This document shows, piece after piece, positions 53,090 to 64,000 of a DNA stretch of 64,000 nt. The stretch covers positions 434,001-498,000 of the forward strand of contig NZ_CP026118.1 in assembly GCF_004101865.1 (NCBI RefSeq), read 5' to 3'. Source of the DNA: Halobacillus litoralis. Its GTDB lineage: Bacteria > Bacillota > Bacilli > Bacillales > Halobacillaceae. The notes under the pieces were generated by a model. That model had not been told where the DNA came from. It saw only the letters and a list, made by a program, of their open reading frames with translations, and made no database searches. Each line of letters begins with the position of its first letter. The first letter of the stretch is position 1. Made by a program: the position numbers and the translations under genes.

Positions 53090-53935
53090 ATGATCCAGGT
53101 ATCTGGAAGGCCTTTTCAACCTAGTGAATCATGGAAAGCTGATAAAGTCGAGAATCTTATCATCGATTCTTTACAAAAGGCCCAAAACGTCTACTCTTAT
53201 TCGTCAGAACAGGAACTTTTATTTGAAATTAAAGCCAGAAAAAACATCATCATAAGTGCGCAAGATATGGATGGTGGTAAAGCAGCCTTTGCCACTTTCA
53301 AAAATGCCCAGTGTAATTCTGATTATTGGATTTTGACTAAAGAAGGCGGATTTCTGTTGAAACGTCAAGTGAGACCGGCAGATGCGATTATCGATATTTT
53401 CAAAAACAGCGCTCTCTACAGATTTGAATGTGCGACCGCTTGCGTTATCATTTTTTATCACGGTCTATTGCAAACGATGGGCAGCAACTCTTTTAACACC
53501 CTTTTTCCAAATCTCTATTTGTACAGTTGGCACACTGATGATGACCTCGGACTGCATTCTGTATTTGCGAATGCTTACATTCCTGGAGATGTCGTCTATT
53601 TCAATAACCCTGATGTGGACCCAACCATACCATGGTTTCGAGGGGTCAATGCAGTAACCCTGGGAAATGATCTTTTTTTCGGACATGGATTCAGTATCAG
53701 GACAGAGAATAAGATGATTGAGGGGCTGAATAATAAACGAAAAGCGGATAGTCAGCAATCGGCCTATTTGACAAGCTTAATCACTAAACCTTCTTTCAAT
53801 CAACCCGCAAGGTTCTTCAGCACACAAAGCGGCCGAACTATTCATAAAACGACACCATTCCTCGTACATCACAATAAGACATCTGTATCTTTCAAACATT
53901 ACCTGGTTGAGCTGAGTTATAAATCTAAGCTTTGA
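53090..53935 (+). CDS. tgl: Tgl, spore coat protein-glutamine gamma-glutamyltransferase
   Basis: 281 aa transglutaminase of the Bacillus spore-coat type. Catalytic Cys114 lies in RFECATAC, equivalent to Cys116 of B. subtilis; conserved WHTDDDLG and NPDVDPTIPWFRGVNAV follow. It crosslinks coat proteins through epsilon-(gamma-glutamyl)lysine bonds late in sporulation. Start at ATG 53090 with AAAGGAG 7 bp upstream. Confidence 0.94.
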   Translation: MIQVSGRPFQPSESWKADKVENLIIDSLQKAQNVYSYSSEQELLFEIKARKNIIISAQDMDGGKAAFATFKNAQCNSDYWILTKEGGFLLKRQVRPADAIIDIFKNSALYRFECATACVIIFYHGLLQTMGSNSFNTLFPNLYLYSWHTDDDLGLHSVFANAYIPGDVVYFNNPDVDPTIPWFRGVNAVTLGNDLFFGHGFSIRTENKMIEGLNNKRKADSQQSAYLTSLITKPSFNQPARFFSTQSGRTIHKTTPFLVHHNKTSVSFKHYLVELSYKSKL

Positions 53936-54052
53936 AAACTCCTGATTTGTGTAGTCGTGACAGACACCCATTTTTTGGGTTGACGGGCTCATCTTTGTAC
54001 CAGGCGAGTACTATATAGTGACGAACACACAAAAACGAAAGGATGTTTTCAG

Positions 54053-54268
54053 ATGGAAAATACAAATTCTCCTTATATGGGTGCTAATGCGAATGCTCCA
54101 TATTCCATGGGCGCTAACGTGAATGCTCCTTATATGGGTGCAAACGCCCCGCACATGGCTTATGCTCCCGCATATAAATGCCCACCACCCCGCAGAAACA
54201 ATTTCATTTTGATTGTTGTGTTGTTTATCTTATTGATCATTGTCGGCTGCAGCGTACCAAAATGGTAA
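54053..54268 (+). CDS. YjcZ-type sporulation protein with Asn/Ala/Pro/Tyr repeats
   Basis: 71 aa. The N-terminal half has repeats built on MGANANAPY and variants (three to four units, residues 9-35). The C-terminal half FILIVVLFILLIIVGCS is the hydrophobic tail of YjcZ-family sporulation proteins. AAAGGATG precedes the ATG. 117 bp downstream of tgl, so possibly also spore-specific. The repeat head is unusual for this family, which is often only a tail. Confidence 0.8.
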   Translation: MENTNSPYMGANANAPYSMGANVNAPYMGANAPHMAYAPAYKCPPPRRNNFILIVVLFILLIIVGCSVPKW

Positions 54269-54664
54269 TCGATTTATTATTTGGTGAATAGCATCTTGGC
54301 GAATGAAGATGACAGCAAACCTTGCTGAATAAAGGGATCACGATTCACTCAATAGTAGCAAACAAAACTTATAACAGCTCCCTTTTCCGAAGGGGGCTGT
54401 TTTATGGTGAAAAGTTAAAACAACCTTCTATAATATAGACCGGCAAATTCAGGAATGAGGAAATTGCGACTATCCTTTTAGAATTTCCGCTGGTAGTCCT
54501 TCTATATAGGTTCAAGGTGTTTTATCCTTTTATTTCTACTTAATCATCATTTATTTATAGAGTCTCCCCCTGTTTTTTAAATCGCCTTCTTGATATATGA
54601 AATGGTGCTTCAAAGATAATAGCAAGCAGGCATGAGGGAACTGGATCATAAAAAACACAGCATT
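54269..54664. other. 396-bp intergenic region
   Basis: Contains the terminator of the YjcZ-type gene near 54373-54403. No gene, repeat or regulatory element recognised in the rest. Confidence 0.6.
54373..54403 (+). terminator. Intrinsic terminator after the YjcZ-type gene
   Basis: AACAGCTCCC (54373-54382) pairs with GGGGCTGTT (54393-54401, one wobble), then TTT. Confidence 0.75.
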
Positions 54665-55570
54665 CTAATATAATGAAGTGCAATAATCCCGATATGCCGG
54701 CATTTCCCCACGGACTATCTGATTGTAAATTTGTTGGATCTTCAAAGTAACCGGTCCTATCTGCCCGTCGCCGATCACCCTTCGATCAATTTCCACGACT
54801 GGCTTGATTCCAATAGCTGTGCCTGTAAAGAACACTTCATCTGCCTCATACAATTCTACCCTTGCCAAACTTTGTTCAATGACCGGTATGTCCATCTCTT
54901 CGTGTAATATCTGAGCGACTGTCCCCCTCGTAATGCCTGCCAGGATATCATCTGACATAGGAGGTGTAAGTACCTCTCCCCTTCGCACAATGAAAATATT
55001 CGCTGTAGCTGCTTCACTGACGTTACCCTCTTTTGTTAAAAATACCGCTTCATCATAGCCATCCATTACAGCTTCATTGTTTGCCAACGCAGAATTCATG
55101 TAGCCTGCTGAAGGTTTAGCTTGTGGTGGAATCATATTACTTCCTATTCTAGTCCATGAGGAAATGCATACTTTCAGGAATGGCTTCGGTTCATATTCCG
55201 ACAGATCCGTGTAGACAGCCAGATGATTAAATGAGCCGTTTAATTTAGGTCGTAATGTGTTTGACCCTTTAAAACAAATAGGGCGTATATAGACATCCTG
55301 TGTGACCTGATTCAGCAAAAGCAATTGTTTGGTGATATGGGAAAGTTGCTCTACCGAGAAAGGAATGTTTATGAACAAACTTTTCCCAGAGTCATGAAAC
55401 CTTTTCAAGTGTTCTTCTAGTCGAAAGATGAACAATTGCTTTTCCCGGTCATTCCAAAAAGCTCGAATCCCTTCTATACAACCTAACCCATAATTCAGCC
55501 CTTTATTTTTCACACTGACACTCAAAGAACGCTCATCCACGAATCGATCTATATCGAACATATAGGCCAT
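54665..55570 (-). CDS. ilvE: Branched-chain amino acid aminotransferase (class IV)
   Basis: 301 aa fold-type IV PLP enzyme. GLNYGLGCIEGIRAFW at the N-terminus, VYIRPICFKGSN, the PLP lysine in QAKPSAGYMNS (about residue 150), EGNVSEAATANIFIV and the C-terminal DEVFFTGTAIGIKPV all fit BCAT. Interconverts Leu/Ile/Val and their 2-oxo acids. Start at ATG 55570 with AAAAGGTG 8 bp upstream; GTG 55579 lies in that site. No T-box leader was seen upstream. Confidence 0.9.
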   Translation of the reverse strand: MAYMFDIDRFVDERSLSVSVKNKGLNYGLGCIEGIRAFWNDREKQLFIFRLEEHLKRFHDSGKSLFINIPFSVEQLSHITKQLLLLNQVTQDVYIRPICFKGSNTLRPKLNGSFNHLAVYTDLSEYEPKPFLKVCISSWTRIGSNMIPPQAKPSAGYMNSALANNEAVMDGYDEAVFLTKEGNVSEAATANIFIVRRGEVLTPPMSDDILAGITRGTVAQILHEEMDIPVIEQSLARVELYEADEVFFTGTAIGIKPVVEIDRRVIGDGQIGPVTLKIQQIYNQIVRGEMPAYRDYCTSLY

Positions 55571-55788
55571 GGCATTCACACCTTTTTATAAGACTATATG
55601 CAGAAATGGTTGTCTATACACTATAAATTTGAAACTCCGCTTAGAATTTGATAATAAACCCGAAACCCTATTCAGAAGAAATGCTGATAGAAATCAAATC
55701 TCTCTTATACTAACGCTGCCTTTAAGTTTATCCTGAATTTAAACAACATCCCCTGACATCTGGTGATCGATCGCTTTTCTTTTTTTTT

Positions 55789-56058
55789 TTAAAATCCTGC
55801 AGTTAATACAAATACTCCAGTTAAACATAAACTCGTCCCGAGAAGGACGGCTAAATATAGATATGCAAACCCGTTACTCAAACCTTCAATGAAAAAAATG
55901 AATGTGAGAACAAGTGAAGAGATGGTTATTATTGTCCCGTAATATATTCGTTTCTTCCTCATGACGGTAACAAATCCTAAGAGTGTTGAAGAAAAAAACA
56001 AAGTGAAGGAAGCTATAATCATGATAATTAAAAACGATAACAATACAGCCACCTCCAT
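55789..56058 (-). CDS. Small membrane protein, unknown
   Basis: 89 aa with three hydrophobic segments (about 3-30, 38-58, 65-88) and a short basic loop MRKKRIYYG. Family not recognised. First of a run of small membrane or exported proteins between ilvE and pdhD. Confidence 0.6.
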   Translation of the reverse strand: MEVAVLLSFLIIMIIASFTLFFSSTLLGFVTVMRKKRIYYGTIITISSLVLTFIFFIEGLSNGFAYLYLAVLLGTSLCLTGVFVLTAGF

Positions 56059-56111
56059 AAGCCTATCAATTCAGACTAGATTTTTAACTATTCTGTGACT
56101 CATTCCAGGCT

Positions 56112-56285
56112 TTAAATTCGTTTGGATATCCAGATAAGGAAACCACCGGATGCGATCGCAAGCAATGAAACCAAGAGAAAAAATCCCCCAAGTAATATAG
56201 AGGGAATGAAATAACAAATAGCGACAACTACTACAAACCAGCCAATTACAAAAGAAAAGCTGGATAATAAATCAGCAAAGTTCAT
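56112..56285 (-). CDS. 57-aa two-helix membrane protein, unknown
   Basis: MNFADLLSSFSFVIGWFVVVVAICYF ... ends IWISKRI; two hydrophobic helices (about 10-28 and 30-52) and a basic C-terminal end. AGAGGG lies 8 bp before the ATG. Plausible small gene in the row of membrane proteins; family not recognised. Confidence 0.55.
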   Translation of the reverse strand: MNFADLLSSFSFVIGWFVVVVAICYFIPSILLGGFFLLVSLLAIASGGFLIWISKRI

Positions 56286-56362
56286 CAATAAATCCCTCTC
56301 CTAAAACTACAGTGCAACATTCAAGTCGTTTAATCGACCCTTCTCCAATTTGTTACTATTTT

Positions 56363-56857
56363 TCATCCGATAGACTCAACCATCACTGCTGTGACTCTAT
56401 TTCCTTGAAATCCAAATTCGATATTCATCTCATTTTCTTTATCAAAGTACCCCATCATATGTAAACCACTTTCTTCTCTTTCATAGTAATTCCGGCCATA
56501 TTCTTCGATTACTTTTTCTTTAGTATCTCCATCTTTGATTTTTCTGGTCGTTTGATGATTACTATTGAAGTAATAGCGAAAAACGTGGCTTTCCATCAGG
56601 CCGAACTCAAACCCATCATAACTTAAATATTGGGACTTGGGGGTGGATATTTCTTCAATATTATCGGGTTTTCCGAAAGTGGCAAGGATAGTGTCCTTAT
56701 CTGAATGTATTGATATAGAATCGATCATTTCACTGGATAGGTCAATACTTTTTGTTTGTTGATAGAACTCCATCTTGTCCTTTGTTGTTGGATCACAGCT
56801 AAATAGAACGATACATGAACTTAAGATCACTAATGCAGCTTTTATATGCTTTTTCAA
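56363..56857 (-). CDS. Small lipoprotein, SmpA-like fold possible
   Basis: 164 aa. Lipoprotein signal KKHIKAALVILSSCIVLFSC with lipobox LFSC (Cys21). The mature part has two similar stretches, SDKDTILATFGKPDNIEE and DTKEKVIEEYGRNYYE, resembling the duplicated SmpA/OmlA-type motif in Gram-positive lipoproteins. Function unknown. GGAGGGGATTCC is the ribosome site. Confidence 0.7.
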   Translation of the reverse strand: MKKHIKAALVILSSCIVLFSCDPTTKDKMEFYQQTKSIDLSSEMIDSISIHSDKDTILATFGKPDNIEEISTPKSQYLSYDGFEFGLMESHVFRYYFNSNHQTTRKIKDGDTKEKVIEEYGRNYYEREESGLHMMGYFDKENEMNIEFGFQGNRVTAVMVESIG

Positions 56858-56958
56858 AGGAATCCCCTCCTATCCACAAACATTGCCCTTTATATAATTT
56901 CAAAAAATCTGTTATACTAACAAACAAAATTTTACATATGAAAAGGAGATGAAAACTT

Positions 56959-57261
56959 TTGCCTTTCCAGCCGATCGATCACCTGCAGCCTGCCCTGTTA
57001 ATTTTAGCTGCCATTCTACTGCTCAATATTGTGTACCTCTTATTTCTAAAAAAGAAAATTTCCATTGGCGCTTTCATTATGATGAATACTGGCTTAGTCG
57101 TACTTGCCGGCATCAATCTACTATTTAGCATCGGTACATTAGCCGATGAATTCAACCGCACAGGCGATTCTATATCTACATTACTGCTTATCATCATTTT
57201 TATTCTCGGAGCCATATCCGCGTTAATATGTATAAGGCATTTAAACAAGTTGAAACAGTAG
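56959..57261 (+). CDS. Small membrane protein, TTG start, unknown
   Basis: 100 aa with three hydrophobic segments (about 10-29, 35-58, 70-92). Begins at TTG 56959, 10 bp after AAAGGAG. Only this frame is hydrophobic and open. Family not recognised. Confidence 0.6.
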   Translation: MPFQPIDHLQPALLILAAILLLNIVYLLFLKKKISIGAFIMMNTGLVVLAGINLLFSIGTLADEFNRTGDSISTLLLIIIFILGAISALICIRHLNKLKQ

Positions 57262-57318
57262 TCAATTTTTCAGGAGGTGGATTCTTATTAAAGAGGTCCA
57301 CCCTCGACAGTCTCAAGA

Positions 57319-57558
57319 TCATTTAGAAACCTGTCTGGACTCCAGGTTCTTTATCAACCTGGCCCCCCAGTATAAAACAATCCAGGGCAATATGAATTTC
57401 GTTATCCATTCAACTGCTCCCATTAAAATCCCCATTAGGATACTTACTATATAAAAGGGATTTATGCCAAAGTACGGCAGCGTGAAATAAAGCACAATGA
57501 TAAATGTCAAGCCGATGAGAGCGTCCTTCCAGGATATTTTCCTCAACCTATTCCGCAT
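57319..57558 (-). CDS. Small membrane protein, unknown
   Basis: 79 aa; basic N-terminus, then two hydrophobic segments (about 13-32 and 36-65, ending WIVLYWGARLIKNLE). Family not recognised. Confidence 0.55.
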   Translation of the reverse strand: MRNRLRKISWKDALIGLTFIIVLYFTLPYFGINPFYIVSILMGILMGAVEWITKFILPWIVLYWGARLIKNLESRQVSK

Positions 57559-57595
57559 TTTTCTTCACCTCTCAAGCACTATGTATTAACTTAAG

Positions 57596-57838
57596 TTACT
57601 GGTTGTGGGATTCAACCCATCTGTAATGGGAGATTGCAGCATCAAAAGTCGAACTGCTAATTTCTTTGCCATACCAATTGCAATCAATGACTTGGTGGCT
57701 GGAAGTCCCCTTCACAAACTCCAATTTTTTAAAACCTAATACTGGCATGTCAATTGAAAAAGTGAAGAGAATACAACCTATTATAAAGATCGCATTTCGG
57801 GACACTGTCTTTTTTTTCAGAAAAAACCCCTCCTCCAT
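57596..57838 (-). CDS. Small exported or anchored protein, unknown
   Basis: Up to 80 aa. A basic start (LKKKTVSRNAIFIIGCILFTFS) forms a signal or anchor, followed by about 50 polar residues with CNWYGKEISSSTFDAAISHYRW. The start is unclear: ATG 57838 overlaps a purine block GGAGGAGGGG that would serve a CTG start six codons later at 57820. Family not recognised. Confidence 0.5.
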   Translation of the reverse strand: MEEGFFLKKKTVSRNAIFIIGCILFTFSIDMPVLGFKKLEFVKGTSSHQVIDCNWYGKEISSSTFDAAISHYRWVESHNQ

Positions 57839-58012
57839 TATGACACCCTATGCATTTTTCCATCATCAAGGAAGCTCCCCCGCAAAAGGAAAAAATTACA
57901 ATAAAATCATATCATAAAATGTATAAAACCCATATAGTTTACAAGCTGCTCCACTCAATCACCCAAAATGCTGGGAATTATCAACTGTTCTGTCCTATTA
58001 TTTTCAGAAAGT

Positions 58013-58047
58013 AAAAAAACGGGAAAAGCGTTTAGCTTTTCCCGTTT
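58013..58047 (-). terminator. Intrinsic terminator of the pdh operon
   Basis: ACGGGAAAAGC (58019-58029) pairs with GCTTTTCCCGT (58035-58045), then seven T on the minus strand. Confidence 0.92.
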
Positions 58048-58061
58048 ATCTGTCATTACTA

Positions 58062-59471
58062 TTATTTAACGATGTGAATCGGTTGTCCGATTGCTACTTC
58101 AGCAGCTTCCATCGTAATTTCACCGAGTGTCGGGTGAGCATGAATAGTCAGAGCTAAGTCTTCTGCTGTCATTCCAGCTTCGATAGCTAAGCCAAGCTCA
58201 GCAATCATATCACTGGCATTCGGTCCTGCGATTTGAGCACCGATGACAAGATCGTCATCTTCACGCGTGATCAGTTTCAGGAAGCCTTCACTGTCGTTAA
58301 GAGACAGCGCACGGCCGTTTGCGCCGAATGGGAATTTAGAAGCTTTCACTTTGTATCCAGCGTCTTTTGCTTCTTGTTCCGTATATCCGACAGAAGCGAG
58401 TTCTGGATCAGAGAATACCACTGCAGGAATTCCAAGATAATCAATCTCAGACTTCTCACCGGAAATAGCTTCAGCAGCTATTTTACCTTCATAAGAAGCT
58501 TTGTGAGCAAGTGGCGGACCATCGACGATATCACCGATTGCATAGATATTATCAATGCTTGTACGGCACTGTTTATCAATTTCGATGATTCCTTTATCGC
58601 TCATTTTGACTCCTACGTCTTCAAGACCGATCTCGTCAGTGTTCGGACGACGACCGACTGTTACTAATACGTAGTCAGCATCGATGGTTTTCTCTTCACC
58701 CTTGACTTCGTATTTGACCGTAACACCGTCTTTTGTTTCTTCTACGCCTTGAGCCATTGCTTCGGTTACGACGTCAACGCCTTTTTTCTTCAAGCGTTTT
58801 TTGACGAGAGAAGACATTTGCTTCTCAAATCCGCCTAGAATATCTTTTGTTCCCTCAAGGATGGTTACTTCGGTATCGAAGTTTGCATAGGCAGTACCAA
58901 GTTCAGTACCGATGTATCCGCCACCGATGACTACCATCTTCTTAGGAATATCCTCTAAATTCAAAGCACCAGTAGAATCAAGAACACGATCAGAATATTT
59001 GAAGTTAGGGATTTCGATTGGACGAGAACCTGTAGCAATAATACAGTTATTGAACGTGTACGTTTGAGAGTTCTTTTCGTCCATGATACGGACAGTGTTT
59101 TTATCTACAAAGTAAACTTCGCCTTTTACAATATCCACTTTGTTACCTTTAAGAAGGCCTTCAACACCGCCAGTCAGTTTGTTGACAACGCCACTTTTCC
59201 ATTCTTGTACTTTGGAAAAGTCGACAGTTGTATTTTCAGACTTGATCCCCATATCATCAGAACCTTTGGCATGTTCAAAACGGTGACCGGCTTGAATCAA
59301 TGCTTTAGATGGTACACAACCAACGTTCAAGCATACACCGCCCAAATTGCCTTTGTCGACGATTGTTACATTTTGACCAGATTGAGCAGCACGGATGGCA
59401 GCTACATAACCGCCAGGACCCGCACCGACAACCAACGTATCTAATTCAATTGGAAAATCTCCTACTACCAT
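58062..59471 (-). CDS. pdhD: PdhD, dihydrolipoyl dehydrogenase (E3)
   Basis: 469 aa. FAD-binding [10 protein letters not shown] (residues 16-25), redox pair Cys47-Cys52 in [12 protein letters not shown] motif [10 protein letters not shown], and the C-terminal HAHPTLGE with the catalytic histidine. Reoxidises dihydrolipoamide of the pyruvate dehydrogenase complex. Starts 3 bp after pdhC; last gene of pdhABCD, with terminator. Confidence 0.97.
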   Translation of the reverse strand: MVVGDFPIELDTLVVGAGPGGYVAAIRAAQSGQNVTIVDKGNLGGVCLNVGCVPSKALIQAGHRFEHAKGSDDMGIKSENTTVDFSKVQEWKSGVVNKLTGGVEGLLKGNKVDIVKGEVYFVDKNTVRIMDEKNSQTYTFNNCIIATGSRPIEIPNFKYSDRVLDSTGALNLEDIPKKMVVIGGGYIGTELGTAYANFDTEVTILEGTKDILGGFEKQMSSLVKKRLKKKGVDVVTEAMAQGVEETKDGVTVKYEVKGEEKTIDADYVLVTVGRRPNTDEIGLEDVGVKMSDKGIIEIDKQCRTSIDNIYAIGDIVDGPPLAHKASYEGKIAAEAISGEKSEIDYLGIPAVVFSDPELASVGYTEQEAKDAGYKVKASKFPFGANGRALSLNDSEGFLKLITREDDDLVIGAQIAGPNASDMIAELGLAIEAGMTAEDLALTIHAHPTLGEITMEAAEVAIGQPIHIVK

Positions 59472-59474
59472 ACT

Positions 59475-60788
59475 TTACGCCTCCATCATGATTAGTTGTG
59501 GATCGTTCAGTAAACGCTTGATGTTATTCATTGCGTGCTGAGCTGTCGCACCATCGATGATACGGTGGTCGAAGCTCAAGGAAATCGCAAGAACTGGAGC
59601 AACAACTACTTCGCCATCACGGACGATCGGTTTATCAGCGATACGGCCGATTCCAAGGATTGCAACTTCTGGGTGGTTGATGACTGGTGTAAACCATTGT
59701 CCACCGGCAGATCCGATATTTGTAATTGTAGTGGAAGCACCTTTCATTTCTTCAGATGAAAGTTTACCGTCACGAGCTTTCACAGCTAGTTCGTTGATTT
59801 CGCTTGAGATAGAGAATACGGACTTGCGGTCTGCATCTTTTACGACTGGAACCATGAGTCCTTTCTCCGTATCTGCTGCGATACCAATATTATAATAGTG
59901 TTTCTGAATAATTTCATCCGTATTGTCGTCAATTGACGTATTTAGGACTGGATATTTCTTCAGTGTAGAAACAAGAGACTTCACGACATATGGAAGATAC
60001 GTCAGCTTGATCTCCTGCTCAGCTGCGACTGACTTGAACTTCTTACGGTGAGCTACAAGCTCAGAGACATCCACCTCATCCATAAGAGTTACGTGAGGAG
60101 CTGTATGCTTGGAGTTAACCATAGCTTTGGAAATCGCTTTACGGATTCCGCTCATCTTCTCGCGTGTTTCTGGATAGGCTTCTCCAGCAGCAGGTGCTGC
60201 TTGTTGAGTTGAAGTTTCTGCACTTTCTTCTTGCTGTTGATCAGCAGATCCTTCTGATGCTGCTTCTGCTTGTCCGCCGTCCATGAAGCTTTCCACGTCT
60301 TCTTTAAGAACACGGCCGTTTTTGCCGGATCCTTGAACTTTGCGGATGTCTACTTCATTATCACGAGCAAATTTGCGTACAGAAGGCATCGCTACGACAC
60401 GCTTGTCTTCATCAACATCGCTATCGTCGGAAGATGCAGCTGGTTGATCAGATCCACTATCTTCTTTTTCTTCTTTGCTTTCTTCTTTTGGTGCCTCTTT
60501 TTCTTCTTCTTTCGGCTCCTCTTCTTCTTCAGAAGAACCAGTATCTTCAGAACCATCATCAATTGTAATGATGACTGTTCCTACAGTAGTTGTTTCGCCT
60601 TCGTCTACATGGATTTCTTTGACAGTTCCATCTACTTGAGAAGGGATCTCAACGACAGCTTTATCATTTTGCACTTCACAAAGGACATCATCTTCTTTGA
60701 TTTCATCGCCAGGTTTTACGAACCATTTTGCGATTTCACCTTCGTGGATACCTTCACCGATATCAGGCAGCTTAAATTCAAATGCCAC
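59475..60788 (-). CDS. pdhC: PdhC, dihydrolipoamide acetyltransferase (E2)
   Basis: 437 aa. One lipoyl domain with Lys43 in [11 protein letters not shown], an acidic Glu-rich linker (about 80-125), the peripheral subunit-binding domain [15 protein letters not shown] ... [11 protein letters not shown] (about 134-168), a Gln/Ala/Glu-rich linker, and the catalytic domain ending [10 protein letters not shown] (catalytic His). Core of the complex. Acidic linkers are notably long. Confidence 0.97.
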   Translation of the reverse strand: MAFEFKLPDIGEGIHEGEIAKWFVKPGDEIKEDDVLCEVQNDKAVVEIPSQVDGTVKEIHVDEGETTTVGTVIITIDDGSEDTGSSEEEEEPKEEEKEAPKEESKEEKEDSGSDQPAASSDDSDVDEDKRVVAMPSVRKFARDNEVDIRKVQGSGKNGRVLKEDVESFMDGGQAEAASEGSADQQQEESAETSTQQAAPAAGEAYPETREKMSGIRKAISKAMVNSKHTAPHVTLMDEVDVSELVAHRKKFKSVAAEQEIKLTYLPYVVKSLVSTLKKYPVLNTSIDDNTDEIIQKHYYNIGIAADTEKGLMVPVVKDADRKSVFSISSEINELAVKARDGKLSSEEMKGASTTITNIGSAGGQWFTPVINHPEVAILGIGRIADKPIVRDGEVVVAPVLAISLSFDHRIIDGATAQHAMNNIKRLLNDPQLIMMEA

Positions 60789-60816
60789 GGTTATTACCTC
60801 CTATGATTAGGGATGA

Positions 60817-61794
60817 TTAAAAGTTCATAACGTCGTTGACTTTTTCAACGATCGTATTGTGATTCGGCAACCAAACCTCTTCAGCTTGAGTGAATGCATA
60901 GACTGTATCTGGTGCTGTTACACGCAATACAGGTGCTTCAAGATGAAGGATGGCTTTTTCTTGAATTTCGGAAACAACATTCGCAGCGATTCCTGCTTGT
61001 TTTTGCGCTTCTTGAACTACAACAGCGCGGTTTGTCTTCTTGACAGATTCAAGGATTGTTTCATAGTCGACAGGGCTTACAGTACGAAGATCGATGACTT
61101 CAGCACTTACGCCGTCTTTTTCAAGTTCTTCCGCAGCTTTAAGGCAAGAATGCACCATAGCACCGTACGCAACCAATGTAACATCATTACCTTCACGCTT
61201 AACGGCAGCTTTGTCCAGTTCTACTGTATATTCCTCTTCAGGCACTTCGTCACGGAATGAACGGTAAAGTTTCATGTGCTCAAGGAAAATAACTGGATCG
61301 TTATTACGTATGGAAGAGATCAAAAGACCTTTAGCATCGTATGGGTTTGATGGAATGACCACGCGCAGACCTGGCTGCTGTGCCAATAGCCCCTCAAGGC
61401 TGTCTGCGTGGAGTTCAGGTGTGTGGACACCGCCGCCGAAAGGAGAACGAATCGTAATCGGCATTTGACGGGTACCACCAGAACGATAGCGATAACGTGC
61501 CATTTGTCCACTGATCGCGTCCATTGTTTCATATACGAAACCAAAGAACTGGATTTCAGGTACAGGACGGAAATCTGTAAGGGCTAGCCCGATGGACATC
61601 CCGCCGATTCCTGATTCAGCTAGTGGTGTATCGAAAACGCGCTCTTCACCGAATTCATCTTGAAGACCTTCAGTAGCACGGAAGACTCCGCCGTTTTGAC
61701 CAACGTCTTCACCGAAAACCAGCACGTTTTCATCATTTTTAAGTTCTGTGCGCATCGCGTCTGTGATGGCTTGGATCATTGTCATTTGTGCCAT
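60817..61794 (-). CDS. pdhB: PdhB, pyruvate dehydrogenase E1 beta
   Basis: 325 aa. [23 protein letters not shown] and [16 protein letters not shown] are E1-beta hallmarks; the C-terminal transketolase domain has [15 protein letters not shown]. Pairs with PdhA to decarboxylate pyruvate. Starts 3 bp after the pdhA stop. Confidence 0.97.
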   Translation of the reverse strand: MAQMTMIQAITDAMRTELKNDENVLVFGEDVGQNGGVFRATEGLQDEFGEERVFDTPLAESGIGGMSIGLALTDFRPVPEIQFFGFVYETMDAISGQMARYRYRSGGTRQMPITIRSPFGGGVHTPELHADSLEGLLAQQPGLRVVIPSNPYDAKGLLISSIRNNDPVIFLEHMKLYRSFRDEVPEEEYTVELDKAAVKREGNDVTLVAYGAMVHSCLKAAEELEKDGVSAEVIDLRTVSPVDYETILESVKKTNRAVVVQEAQKQAGIAANVVSEIQEKAILHLEAPVLRVTAPDTVYAFTQAEEVWLPNHNTIVEKVNDVMNF

Positions 61795-61797
61795 GAT

Positions 61798-63494
<1,697 letters not shown>

Positions 63495-64000
63495 CTATTC
63501 TTCAGAAGAAGCGTCCGTACCGTCTTCTCCCTCTTTTTCTTCGTCATTTGTTTCTTTCTCCCCGGACTCCTCGTACGTGACATCCAGTTCTAATGCCTCA
63601 TAAAGCTCTTTTTTCAATGTATTGTATTTCTCAGTATGTTCATTGAATGTTTTATTCATTTCAATGACCTTGTTATAGCTTTGATTGATTTCTTCTATCT
63701 GACCTTGCAGCTGTTCTTCCGTCAAATCTTCTTTCTGCATCATTTCATAAAGCTCAGCATCAAGCGTAAGTGCTTCATCATAAGAACTATAGAGATCTTG
63801 ATAAGCATCGTAACGCTTGTTCATCGTATCGATCAATTCCTTGGCTTTATCTTTTGCGTCTGCTTTTTCTTCATCCAAATCTTCAACAAGAGGCTCTATT
63901 TTATCGAACTCTTCCTTAGCAGAGTCGATACTTTCTTTTTCAAGCTCAAGCTTTTCCCTGCGTTCTTCTACGATCGCGGCCGCTTGTTGAGATTTCTCTT
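63495..64000 (-). CDS. ykyA: YkyA-family cell-wall-binding lipoprotein, C-terminal part
   Basis: The frame runs off the right edge; the last 167 codons are visible. It is all charged coiled coil (EERREKLELEKESIDSAKEE ... IEEINQSYNKVIEMNKTFNEH) with an acidic low-complexity tail (EKETNDEEKEGEDG), typical of YkyA, and the neighbour of pdhA is as in B. subtilis. The signal peptide and lipobox are outside the window. Confidence 0.87.
   Translation of the reverse strand, partial: EKSQQAAAIVEERREKLELEKESIDSAKEEFDKIEPLVEDLDEEKADAKDKAKELIDTMNKRYDAYQDLYSSYDEALTLDAELYEMMQKEDLTEEQLQGQIEEINQSYNKVIEMNKTFNEHTEKYNTLKKELYEALELDVTYEESGEKETNDEEKEGEDGTDASSEE

Noticed and set aside
55571..55788. T-box leader for the branched-chain aminotransferase
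   Set aside because: No AGGGTGGNACCGCG-type sequence or antiterminator is visible upstream of the start.
56951..57010. Alternative ATG frame at 56950 (MKTFAFPADRS)
   Set aside because: It would use the same ribosome site but encodes a short unstructured product, whereas the TTG frame gives a consistent three-helix membrane protein.

Overview
The window reads as a chromosomal segment of a spore-forming Gram-positive of the Bacillaceae. Most of it follows the Bacillus subtilis order mraZ-bshC-panE-ylbP...ylbB-ctaG/F/E/D/C/B-pyc-ylaN-glsA-ylaL/J/I/H/F-suhB-ykzI-yktB-yktA-speA...pdhDCBA-ykyA, inverted relative to the reading strand. Sporulation-type genes (YlbJ, YlaJ, RsfA-like, Tgl, a YjcZ-type protein), bacillithiol synthesis (BshC) and a BCCT osmolyte transporter suggest a moderately halophilic or halotolerant member such as the Halobacillus group; the genus is inference.

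Layout. 1-13 kb: start of the division cluster (rsmH, mraZ), bshC, DUF3397, panE, ylbP, an RsfA-family regulator, an enoyl-CoA hydratase-like gene, rpmF, ylbN, tmcAL, ylbL, ylbK, ylbJ, coaD, rsmD. 13-23 kb: a broken small gene with an in-frame amber codon, a large membrane-anchored extracellular protein, a DUF7147-like protein, ylbG, a Cys-rich orphan, ylbF (ricF), ylbD, a CAP-domain protein, a CBS protein, a YugN protein, a YtvI-type permease, a GNAT enzyme. 21.8-28.3 kb: cytochrome caa3 oxidase cluster (DUF420, ctaG, ctaF, ctaE, ctaD, ctaC, ctaB) without an adjacent ctaA. 28.9-37.7 kb: pyc, ylaN, glsA, ylaL, ylaJ, ylaI, ylaH, ylaF, suhB (ftsW, phoH and typA, neighbours in B. subtilis, are absent). 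37.8-41.9 kb: ykzI, yktB, yktA, a nitronate monooxygenase-like gene, speA.

41.9-58 kb is a lineage-specific stretch between speA and pdhD. Just beyond speA lies a compact unit too short for ordinary gene calling: an SR1-type dual-function RNA encoding a 37-aa SR1P-like peptide, preceded by a perfect cre-like site and two inverted CcpN-like boxes. Then come a polysaccharide deacetylase, a FUSC-type exporter, a BCCT transporter, a lipoprotein, class III fructose-bisphosphatase, a LysM protein, a GNAT enzyme, an alpha/beta hydrolase disrupted by an in-frame TAA, transglutaminase tgl, a YjcZ-like protein, a branched-chain aminotransferase and a cluster of six small membrane or exported proteins. 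58-64 kb: pdhD, pdhC, pdhB, pdhA and the 3' part of ykyA.

Intergenic DNA carries at least three families of dispersed palindromic repeats (8.5, 18.4 and 50.5 kb; 32.5, 47.0 and 47.3 kb; 41.9 kb), one copy apparently nested. Regulatory signals visible include MraZ operator-like GTGGN repeats at exact 10-bp spacing upstream of mraZ and many intrinsic terminators. Metabolically the window centres on respiration and the pyruvate node: Pdh, Pyc, Fbp, SR1 and the caa3 oxidase lie together.
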